From Xanthomarina maritima (GTDB lineage: Bacteria > Bacteroidota > Bacteroidia > Flavobacteriales > Flavobacteriaceae): DNA of 64,000 nt. The notes below the pieces were generated by a model that was not told where the DNA came from, did not search any database, and worked only from the letters and a program-made list of their open reading frames with translations. The DNA is taken from positions 95,912-159,911 of the forward strand of contig NZ_VSFC01000002.1 of assembly GCF_008084905.1 (NCBI RefSeq), read 5' to 3'. Both the position numbers and the translations under genes were made by a program. Shown here one piece after another: positions 1-7,127 of this stretch. Position 1 is the stretch's first letter. Each line of letters opens with the position of its first letter.

Positions 1-549
1 CGTATTCAGGTTTATTTTATAGATAACGACGAATATTTTAAAAGAAAAGCAACTTTAACAGATGAAGATGGCACCTTATTTCCTGATAATGATGAACGTG
101 CTATTTTCTTTGCAAAAGGGGTTATTGAAACTGTTAAAAAATTAAATTGGTCGCCAGATATTATTCATGTTCATGGTTGGTTGGCATCTTTATTGCCAAT
201 ATACCTAAAACAATATTATAGAGATGAGCCGTTATTTAATGAAAGTAAAATAGTTACCTCTATTTACAATCAAAGTTTCGATGGTTCGTTAAATAAGGAT
301 ATGATTAATAAAGTGAAGTTTGATAATATTGAAGAAGATCTTATCAAAGAATTAGAAAAGCCAACTTATAACAGTTTAATGAAAATTGCTATTGATCATT
401 CAGACGCGTTAATTATTGGTTCTGAAGAGATTCCAGATGAATTAAACAAACATTTAGAAAATTCCAAAAAACCTGTTTTAGATTTTAAATCAAAAGATGA
501 ATTTGGAGAAGCTTATGTTGAATTTTATAATACTCAAGTTTTAGGCTAA
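1..549 (+). CDS. Glycogen/starch synthase, GT5 catalytic domain only (5' end cut off)
   Basis: The frame is open from base 1, so the start lies outside the window; 182 residues are visible, ending at TAA 547-549. The block DIIHVHGW (about residues 54-61) is the ADP-glucose-dependent GT5 synthase signature around the sugar-binding histidines. Such enzymes extend alpha-1,4-glucan chains from ADP-glucose. The protein stops after the N-terminal GT5 domain: no GT1-like C-terminal Rossmann domain follows, which fits the short (roughly 270-residue) versions known in Flavobacteriia rather than a frameshift. Only 24 bases separate it from the DUF4270 gene, so the two are probably co-transcribed. Whether this short form makes glycogen is unproven. 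Confidence 0.8.
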   Translation, partial: RIQVYFIDNDEYFKRKATLTDEDGTLFPDNDERAIFFAKGVIETVKKLNWSPDIIHVHGWLASLLPIYLKQYYRDEPLFNESKIVTSIYNQSFDGSLNKDMINKVKFDNIEEDLIKELEKPTYNSLMKIAIDHSDALIIGSEEIPDELNKHLENSKKPVLDFKSKDEFGEAYVEFYNTQVLG

Positions 550-573
550 ATCCTAAATCATCCTAATTAAATT

Positions 574-2166
574 ATGAAAAGAAAAATTGAAGCCTTAAAA
601 TTTATAGGCGTTTTAACACTTGCTTTACTTACTTTTATTGCTTGCGATAATGACTATAATTCACTAGAGAGTGACATTCAAGGTATTGAAAATTTCCATA
701 CAGATAATGATGTATTTCCAATTGTAGCATATAACAAAAAAGTAAACCCAGTACAAACAAATAATTTACCATCAAACTTTTTAGGTGTTTATACTGACCC
801 TATTTACGGACAATCTGTAACAAATATTATAACACAAGCATTTCCTTCTTCCTCAAATGCATATGACCCAGATTTTGGTACAAATCCGGAATTTACATAT
901 GCTTATTTAACTATTCCATATTATTCTAAACAAATAGGTGAAGAAATATATACGTTAGATTCTCTTTATGGAGATGCTCCAGTTAAACTATCTATTTATA
1001 GATCAAACTATTTCTTAAGAGATTACAATCCTGATACAGATGATGCTATTGCACAATTATATTACTCTAACAATTATGAATACGATAATTTTTTAGGTGA
1101 ATTACTTTATCAAGAAGAAACATTTTTCCCTAGTGCTTCTGAGCAGATTATTGAAGAGGAAGATGAAGAAGGGCAATTAGTTGAAGTTGATAAAATTGCT
1201 CCAGCTCTTAGGGTTCCACTTTTAAATCCAGGTGGAAATTTTTGGGAATCTTTATTGTTTGACAAACAAGGAATGCCTGAGTTAAGTAATTCTAACAATT
1301 TTAAAGATTATTTTAGAGGATTGTATATTAAAACAGAACCCGTAAATGGAGATGGTAATACTATCATGCTTAATTTACTAAGTTCAGCCGCTAATTTAAC
1401 AGTATATTATAACAATGAAGTTGAAAATGAAGATGGTGAGGTTGAAATAGTTAGAAATAATAAATTTATTATGACTTTCAGAGGTAATCGAGCAAATGTT
1501 ATCTATAATGACCCAACAAATACAATAATTGATGATGCCAACAACAATGCTGATGAAGTTAATGGAGACCAAAATTTATATTTAAAAGGAGGTGAAGGAT
1601 CTATTGCTGTAGTAAATTTATTTGAGGACCCTACTGTTCTAGATGATTTTAATTTACTTTACAAAGATAGCGAAGGCAACCCAACTCGTTTAATCAATGA
1701 AGCTAATTTAATATTTTATGTAGATCAATCTGCAACAGTTAACATGTTAGAAGATCAAGAGCCAAATAGAGTAATTCTTTATGATATGAAAAACAATGTT
1801 CCAATTGTGGATTATTTTTTCGATTTAACTACTAATACTACTGATCCTATTAATTCTAAATTAAATTACTCTTCTATTTTAGAAAGAGATGCAAGTGGAA
1901 GAGGGGTTAAATATAAAATTAGATTGACAGAACATTTGAACAATATTTTATTAAGAGATTCAACAAATTTTGAATTAGGGTTGTATCTTACTACTAATAT
2001 TAATGAAATTAGTAATTCTGATGTATTAAATGAAGAAGATTTAATAGGTATTCCTATGGGAACTGTTCTTGCTCCTAAAGGAACCGTCCTTTATGGCAGT
2101 AATTTAAATGTTCCTGAAGATAAAAGAGTACAATTAGAGATTTATTATACAGAACCTGATAATTAA
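574..2166 (+). CDS. DUF4270 domain-containing lipoprotein
   Basis: The 530-residue protein starts with a basic-hydrophobic signal ending in a lipobox (FIAC, Cys24), followed by DNDYN, an acidic stretch often seen on exported Bacteroidota lipoproteins. The body is Asn/Asp/Tyr-rich and beta-like, matching the DUF4270 family, which is largely confined to Bacteroidota and has no established function. An acidic insert lies near residues 190-200 (EEEDEEGQ). The gene sits between the short starch synthase and glmS, 6 bases before the glmS start, so it is part of that operon. This arrangement is familiar in Flavobacteriia. Family assignment is from sequence character; role unknown. Confidence 0.78.
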   Translation: MKRKIEALKFIGVLTLALLTFIACDNDYNSLESDIQGIENFHTDNDVFPIVAYNKKVNPVQTNNLPSNFLGVYTDPIYGQSVTNIITQAFPSSSNAYDPDFGTNPEFTYAYLTIPYYSKQIGEEIYTLDSLYGDAPVKLSIYRSNYFLRDYNPDTDDAIAQLYYSNNYEYDNFLGELLYQEETFFPSASEQIIEEEDEEGQLVEVDKIAPALRVPLLNPGGNFWESLLFDKQGMPELSNSNNFKDYFRGLYIKTEPVNGDGNTIMLNLLSSAANLTVYYNNEVENEDGEVEIVRNNKFIMTFRGNRANVIYNDPTNTIIDDANNNADEVNGDQNLYLKGGEGSIAVVNLFEDPTVLDDFNLLYKDSEGNPTRLINEANLIFYVDQSATVNMLEDQEPNRVILYDMKNNVPIVDYFFDLTTNTTDPINSKLNYSSILERDASGRGVKYKIRLTEHLNNILLRDSTNFELGLYLTTNINEISNSDVLNEEDLIGIPMGTVLAPKGTVLYGSNLNVPEDKRVQLEIYYTEPDN

Positions 2167-2172
2167 CAAACT

Positions 2173-4020
2173 ATGTGTGGAATTGTAGGATACATTGGTC
2201 ATCGTGATGCCTTCCCTATTATTATTGAAGGACTTAAAAGATTAGAATATCGTGGTTATGATAGTGCTGGAATTGCACTATTTGACGGAACTGATCTTAA
2301 AGTTACTAAAACTAAAGGTAAGGTTGTCGATCTTGAAGATCGAATTAAAAATGAAATCACAACTAATGGAACTCTTGGAATAGGACACACACGTTGGGCA
2401 ACACATGGGGTTCCAAACGATGTTAATGCCCATCCTCATTATTCAAATTCTGGCAATTTAGTAATCATTCATAATGGTATTATTGAAAATTACGAATCAC
2501 TTAAAAAAGAACTTTCAAAAAGAGGTTATACATTTAAATCTGACACAGATACCGAAGTGCTTATAAACTTAATTGAAGACGTAAAAATAAAAGAGAACGT
2601 CAAATTAGGAAAAGCTGTTCAAGTTGCATTAAATCAAGTTGTAGGAGCATATTCTATAGCTGTTTTTGATAAAAATAAGCCAGATGAGATTGTTATAGCT
2701 AGATTAGGTAGTCCTTTAGCTGTAGGAATTGGAGAAAACGAATTTTTTATTGCTAGTGATGCATCTCCTTTCTTAGAATACACCAAAAATGCTATTTATT
2801 TAGAAGACGAAGAAATGGCAATTATTAGAGCTAATAAAGAAATAAAAATTCGAAAAATTAAAGACGATTCTTTAGTAGATCCATATGTTCAGGAATTACA
2901 AATGAATCTAGAGCAAATTGAAAAAGGTGGTTACGACCATTTTATGCTTAAAGAAATCTTCGAACAACCTAATGCTATAAAAGACACTTATAGAGGCCGT
3001 ATGCTTGTTAAAGAAGGCATAATTAAAATGGCTGGTGTAGATGATAATATTGAAAAGTTTTTAAATGCTAACAGAGTTATCATTGTAGCATGTGGAACGT
3101 CTTGGCATGCAGGTCTTGTTGCTGAATATATTTTTGAAGATTTAGCAAGAATCCCTGTAGAAGTTGAATATGCTTCAGAATTCAGATATAGAAATCCTGT
3201 AATAACAAATAAAGATGTAGTTATTGCTATATCACAATCTGGTGAAACTGCAGACACATTAGCCGCTATCAAACTAGCCAAAGCAAATGGTGCATTTGTT
3301 TTTGGAGTTTGTAATGTAGTTGGCTCTTCTATTGCTAGAGAAACTCATGCTGGTGCATATACTCATGCTGGTCCTGAAATTGGAGTAGCTTCAACAAAAG
3401 CCTTTACAACCCAAATTACGCTTTTAACTTTAATTGCTTTAAAATTAGCTAAAGTAAAAGGAGAAATTTCAAATACTAATTATAGATATCATCTACAAGA
3501 ATTAGAATTAATTCCTGAAAAAGTTCAAAAAGCTCTTGAATCAGACGAGCATATAAAAGCAGTTGCATCTATTTACAAAGATGCTAGAAATTGTTTGTAC
3601 TTAGGGAGAGGTTATAATTTTCCTGTAGCTCTTGAAGGTGCTCTTAAACTTAAAGAAATATCTTATATACATGCAGAAGGATATCCTGCTGCAGAAATGA
3701 AACATGGACCTATTGCATTAATAGATGAGAACATGCCAATTGTTGTAATTGCAACTAAAAAAGGGCACTACGAAAAAGTAGTTAGTAACATAGAAGAAAT
3801 TAAAGCTAGACAAGGGAAAATTATTGGTATTGTAACAGAAGGCGATACCAATGTTAAAAAATTAGCCGATCATGTTATAGAAGTTCCAGAAACCTTAGAG
3901 TCTTTATCTCCTTTACTTACTACTATTCCATTACAGCTTTTATCTTATCACATTGCTGTCATGTTAGGTAAGAATGTTGATCAACCAAGAAATTTAGCAA
4001 AATCAGTAACTGTAGAATAA
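2173..4020 (+). CDS. glmS: Glutamine--fructose-6-phosphate aminotransferase (isomerizing)
   Basis: GlmS makes glucosamine-6-phosphate from fructose-6-phosphate and glutamine, the first step toward UDP-GlcNAc for peptidoglycan and lipid A. The protein begins MCGIVGYIG, so Cys2 is the N-terminal nucleophile of the glutaminase domain (about 2-220). HTRWATHG and the HNGIIEN block are visible. Two SIS sugar-phosphate isomerase domains follow (about 290-430 and 460-600), with CGTSWHAG and SQSGETADT in the first. The C-terminus PRNLAKSVTVE is the canonical end. The 615-residue length is normal. It ends 4 bases from the convergent sulfotransferase gene with no strong terminator between them. Confidence 0.97.
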   Translation: MCGIVGYIGHRDAFPIIIEGLKRLEYRGYDSAGIALFDGTDLKVTKTKGKVVDLEDRIKNEITTNGTLGIGHTRWATHGVPNDVNAHPHYSNSGNLVIIHNGIIENYESLKKELSKRGYTFKSDTDTEVLINLIEDVKIKENVKLGKAVQVALNQVVGAYSIAVFDKNKPDEIVIARLGSPLAVGIGENEFFIASDASPFLEYTKNAIYLEDEEMAIIRANKEIKIRKIKDDSLVDPYVQELQMNLEQIEKGGYDHFMLKEIFEQPNAIKDTYRGRMLVKEGIIKMAGVDDNIEKFLNANRVIIVACGTSWHAGLVAEYIFEDLARIPVEVEYASEFRYRNPVITNKDVVIAISQSGETADTLAAIKLAKANGAFVFGVCNVVGSSIARETHAGAYTHAGPEIGVASTKAFTTQITLLTLIALKLAKVKGEISNTNYRYHLQELELIPEKVQKALESDEHIKAVASIYKDARNCLYLGRGYNFPVALEGALKLKEISYIHAEGYPAAEMKHGPIALIDENMPIVVIATKKGHYEKVVSNIEEIKARQGKIIGIVTEGDTNVKKLADHVIEVPETLESLSPLLTTIPLQLLSYHIAVMLGKNVDQPRNLAKSVTVE

Positions 4021-4024
4021 GGAA

Positions 4025-5413
4025 TTAAACCTTTAATTTTCTAAGTTTTAATTTTTGATAAATACTATCTGTTGCTTCCAATAGTTTTGGATCACAATTT
4101 GAAGTGTCAATTTTTCTTGTATTTGTAAATGGTTCTATATTAGAAAAATCAAAAGTCATATTCATGTATTTTTCAATAAACTGTAGTACTTCTTTAGGTT
4201 TATTTAAATAGTCTTCATATTCTATTAGAAGGTAATTTTCATCAACTAAATTTATTAAATAACTATAATAATTCAGCCAAATACTTAACCAATAGTTTAA
4301 AGTGTTTTTATCGTATAAAATAATTGGTTCATCATCACCAAACTTAAATACTTTTTGGTTTTGTCCAAATTCATGATGTCCTAACCAATTTAAATAGGTT
4401 TGTATAAACTCATCTTCATTTTGAAATTCTGAAAAACGTTTATGTTGATTCAATAAAGAATAGGCATGCTCTTCAGGTTTTCTAAATAAATAAATGATCT
4501 TAAAATCTTTATTAAATTTTCGCAAAGATTCATATCTTAAAATAATATTATTGTTTTTTGAAAGATATGTTGATTCGTTGTCCTGACGTACTAATGATTG
4601 ATACTTGATGTAATTCTTATAAACTTCTTCAGAAATATCATGTCTTTCTAAATAATAGTTAGAAATAAAACTATCATTCAGAAACACTTTAAAAAAATAT
4701 TCTTCAAGTGCTTCAATAGTGTTTAAACCAAATAACATTTTATCCCCATGTTTACGTTCTTTTAGGGTTACCTTTTTGGGATCATACATCTTTTTCCAAA
4801 GATTTGGCGCTAGCAATAATGGCATGTTAGAATAATCTAAAGAACTAAAAGCAGCAGCTTTAAATAACTGATCTGTTAGACTTGTTGTACCAGCTCTTGC
4901 TAATCCCGAAACAATTAAAAAAGTGTCTTTATCTTGTATTTTTTCACCTTTTTTAAATCTATTATCAAAAGAGAATAACATTCTAGATAGATTATAGTTG
5001 TTTAAAATTAGCTTATGAAAAAGAATGGATGCCTCAGAATAATCTTCAGTTGGTTTTTTTCTTTTTATAAGAAATGGAATAATAGTACCTATAGAAAAAC
5101 TTATTATAACCCAAATAGAGCTTAAATCTAATTCTTGAGAATTCATATTCTTAATTAGCTTAAAAATATAAACTGGTAAACAAGTTAATACAACTATTAC
5201 TCCAATTAAGCCAATAGTTATTCCTAAAGAAATTAACATGGCTTTTAAAGCCGCTATTAGTTTTTTCTGTTTAATTGTTTCGTCCTCCTTAGATAATACA
5301 GCATTAGATAAAAACAGTGTGACTTCTAATGCCGTAAAAAAATGTTTTCGGAAATAAATAAGTAGACTAGAAAAAATAACTCCTGAAAAACCTACTAATA
5401 TGAAATAAATCAT
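4025..5413 (-). CDS. Membrane-anchored sulfotransferase family protein
   Basis: The 462-residue protein has three hydrophobic segments near residues 2-20, 55-80 and 97-115, then a cytosolic-looking sulfotransferase domain. The 5'-phosphosulfate loop reads SGLARAGTTSL (about 169-179), a variant of the usual RSGTT, and the 3'-phosphate region reads FRKPEEHAYSLLNQ. Both are hallmarks of PAPS-dependent sulfotransferases, which transfer sulfate to sugars, lipids or small molecules. The acceptor cannot be read from sequence. Its start overlaps by one base (TAATG) the stop of the 47-residue membrane protein upstream, suggesting translational coupling. The N-terminal membrane part is unusual for this fold. 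Confidence 0.75.
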   Translation of the reverse strand: MIYFILVGFSGVIFSSLLIYFRKHFFTALEVTLFLSNAVLSKEDETIKQKKLIAALKAMLISLGITIGLIGVIVVLTCLPVYIFKLIKNMNSQELDLSSIWVIISFSIGTIIPFLIKRKKPTEDYSEASILFHKLILNNYNLSRMLFSFDNRFKKGEKIQDKDTFLIVSGLARAGTTSLTDQLFKAAAFSSLDYSNMPLLLAPNLWKKMYDPKKVTLKERKHGDKMLFGLNTIEALEEYFFKVFLNDSFISNYYLERHDISEEVYKNYIKYQSLVRQDNESTYLSKNNNIILRYESLRKFNKDFKIIYLFRKPEEHAYSLLNQHKRFSEFQNEDEFIQTYLNWLGHHEFGQNQKVFKFGDDEPIILYDKNTLNYWLSIWLNYYSYLINLVDENYLLIEYEDYLNKPKEVLQFIEKYMNMTFDFSNIEPFTNTRKIDTSNCDPKLLEATDSIYQKLKLRKLKV

Positions 5414-5556
5414 TAATTTTTTCTAAATATTTTTCTAAAAAATTGCTTGATTGGAATCCATAAAACAACACCAAAAGCAAAAAGCACCAATAATATAATA
5501 AAGACAATTATTAAAAGTGTGCCGAGACCTATTCCAGGACCAATGTATAATGTCAT
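5413..5556 (-). CDS. Small membrane protein (47 aa) between two sulfotransferase genes
   Basis: This short frame starts with ATG at 5556 and encodes 47 residues: a glycine-rich start (MTLYIGPGIGLG), one hydrophobic helix at about 13-33, and a basic tail ending FRKIFRKN. Its TAA shares one base with the ATG of the sulfotransferase, and its start lies 6 bases after the stop of the arylsulfotransferase-like gene. The tight packing on both sides and the clean helix-plus-basic-tail layout support a real gene. I do not recognise a family. A partner or anchor role for the flanking enzymes is inference only. Confidence 0.65.
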   Translation of the reverse strand: MTLYIGPGIGLGTLLIIVFIILLVLFAFGVVLWIPIKQFFRKIFRKN

Positions 5557-5562
5557 AATTTT

Positions 5563-6876
5563 TTATTTTAAAGATTTCAACTCATCATCTAAATAAGTTG
5601 TTGTCCAATTAGGTAAATAATGGTAGCCTTCTATATCACTTTTTATCGTAGTTTTTAAAACCACACCAGAATGATTTACAACCCATAAAATGCCTGACCC
5701 TTGTTCTTCGAAAAACAAGTCTCCATTTGGTAGTATGCGATATAAACCTTCGGCTCCAGTGAAAATATGATGTTTTTTAAACTGTTCTTCATACAGAGGA
5801 CTATAAGTATCTTCCTCAAAGTTATAAATTAGAACATTCGAATGGTTTATTTTTCGTTTAACAGATTGATTTGCTTGTTTAAATTCAATTTCATTATAAA
5901 TTATTTGAGTTACAATAGTATTATTATTTAAAATGCCAATGGAATTTGGTGATATAATATCTACATCATGTTGAAAAGTAAATGGTCCTTCAATTACTTT
6001 AATTACTTTATTTGTTGAAGGTCGAAATTGAATAATAATTGAGTTACTTCTAAAACTTAAAAATAAATCTCCTTCATTAAAAAATTCTGAACTTTCTAAA
6101 ACTGGCTCGATATCATTTAAATGAAAAGGATCATTAACATAAGGGCTTTTATTTATTAAATGATCTAGACTATTTTCAAGAAAAATTTCAGTAATCGATT
6201 TACTATAAAGTGTTTTTCCAGAATTAGCATCTACTTTTACTATTAAATCATCACGATAATTAGTTATTTGTTCTTCAACAGAAACCTTCATTGGTACAAT
6301 TATTCCATTATCGTGTTTCACAGCAGGAATCCACATATTTCCAATTGAATCTAAATTCATAGCATGATGAAATATAAAATCATTATTAAACCACTTTTCT
6401 TTAGAATTAGAATCCATTCTAAGTAATCCTGGTCTTTCATTACAAGATATTATAATATCAAAATTATGCATTAGTGTTGCTGGATATAATCTATCGTTTC
6501 CATCTACTTTATAAGCCTCAGAAAGTCTATTAACAGGTACATCCCATTCGTGTTTAATTGTATTATCTCTAAAGTTTTTTAATTCAATTTTAAAGGCATC
6601 ACCTTGTCTATAAGAATACAATCCATATAAATTATAATTTAAATTATTAACATCTAAAAGGTCTGTTTCTTTTGTTTTAATATAATAATCTGGAGCTCTA
6701 AAAATATATGTATATGTTTTTTTAATATTTGATAAAACTTCAGAAAATGATTTTATTGGATTAGTAAAAGGTCCTAAACTACGTTCACCTAAACTTACAT
6801 TTCTAATTATACCACTCCAAACCATCAAGAAAAAAAGAATGATTATAACTATAGCAATTTTCTTAACTACTTTCAT
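5563..6876 (-). CDS. Arylsulfotransferase (ASST)-like propeller protein
   Basis: The 437-residue protein has one N-terminal membrane/signal segment (residues 4-22) and then a repeat-rich beta-propeller body. Histidine-containing blocks FHHAMNLD, DPFHLNDIEPV, SFRSNSIIIQF and FQHDVDI occur in the order seen in the arylsulfotransferase (Arylsulfotran_2) family. That family includes PAPS-independent enzymes that move sulfate between phenolic compounds through a histidine. I chose ATG 6876; an upstream in-frame TTG at 6900 is less likely because it overlaps a TATATTTG promoter box. It is the first gene of a three-gene minus-strand unit with the 47-residue protein and the sulfotransferase. Catalytic activity is not provable from sequence. 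Confidence 0.6.
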   Translation of the reverse strand: MKVVKKIAIVIIILFFLMVWSGIIRNVSLGERSLGPFTNPIKSFSEVLSNIKKTYTYIFRAPDYYIKTKETDLLDVNNLNYNLYGLYSYRQGDAFKIELKNFRDNTIKHEWDVPVNRLSEAYKVDGNDRLYPATLMHNFDIIISCNERPGLLRMDSNSKEKWFNNDFIFHHAMNLDSIGNMWIPAVKHDNGIIVPMKVSVEEQITNYRDDLIVKVDANSGKTLYSKSITEIFLENSLDHLINKSPYVNDPFHLNDIEPVLESSEFFNEGDLFLSFRSNSIIIQFRPSTNKVIKVIEGPFTFQHDVDIISPNSIGILNNNTIVTQIIYNEIEFKQANQSVKRKINHSNVLIYNFEEDTYSPLYEEQFKKHHIFTGAEGLYRILPNGDLFFEEQGSGILWVVNHSGVVLKTTIKSDIEGYHYLPNWTTTYLDDELKSLK

Positions 6877-6897
6877 ATTAATACATCTAAATTCTAA

Positions 6898-6905
6898 CAA
6901 ATATA
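6898..6905 (-). promoter_or_regulatory. Candidate -7 box TATATTTG for the arylsulfotransferase-like operon
   Basis: TATATTTG matches the Bacteroidota TAnnTTTG -7 box and lies 21 bases before ATG 6876. A TTG lies upstream at a 15-base spacing, shorter than the usual 17-23. Confidence 0.4.
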
Positions 6906-7026
6906 AAATAAAAATTAACTCAACTAATTATGTAATAAAATTCATAACATGAATGAAACTTCATTAAAACATTAAGATTTTGTAAGAAATTAGTTCATTT
7001 TAATTATAATCAAAATAAATTATTTG

Positions 7027-7071
7027 TTATGCGTGCATAATTTTAAAAAAACTGCATTATGTTTTCATAAT
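7027..7071. promoter_or_regulatory. Two inverted repeats upstream of the TonB receptor gene
   Basis: TTATGC-GT-GCATAA (7027-7040) and ATTATG-TTTT-CATAAT (7056-7071) are two perfect inverted repeats with related half-sites, 57 bases or more before the receptor ATG. Together they resemble a double operator. The regulator is unknown. The rest of the 6906-7127 gap shows no gene. Confidence 0.35.
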
Positions 7072-7127
7072 ATTAATTATATTGCCTTTTATAATTAACT
7101 AAATTAATAATTAACTAAAACTATAAA

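Noticed and set aside
4021-4036. Short ATTAAA/TTTAAT inverted repeat as terminator between glmS and the sulfotransferase
   Set aside because: The stem is only six A-T pairs with a two-base loop, too weak to call.
6874-6900. TTG start at 6900 for the arylsulfotransferase-like gene
   Set aside because: The TTG is part of a TATATTTG promoter box and ATG 6876 gives a normal signal segment.
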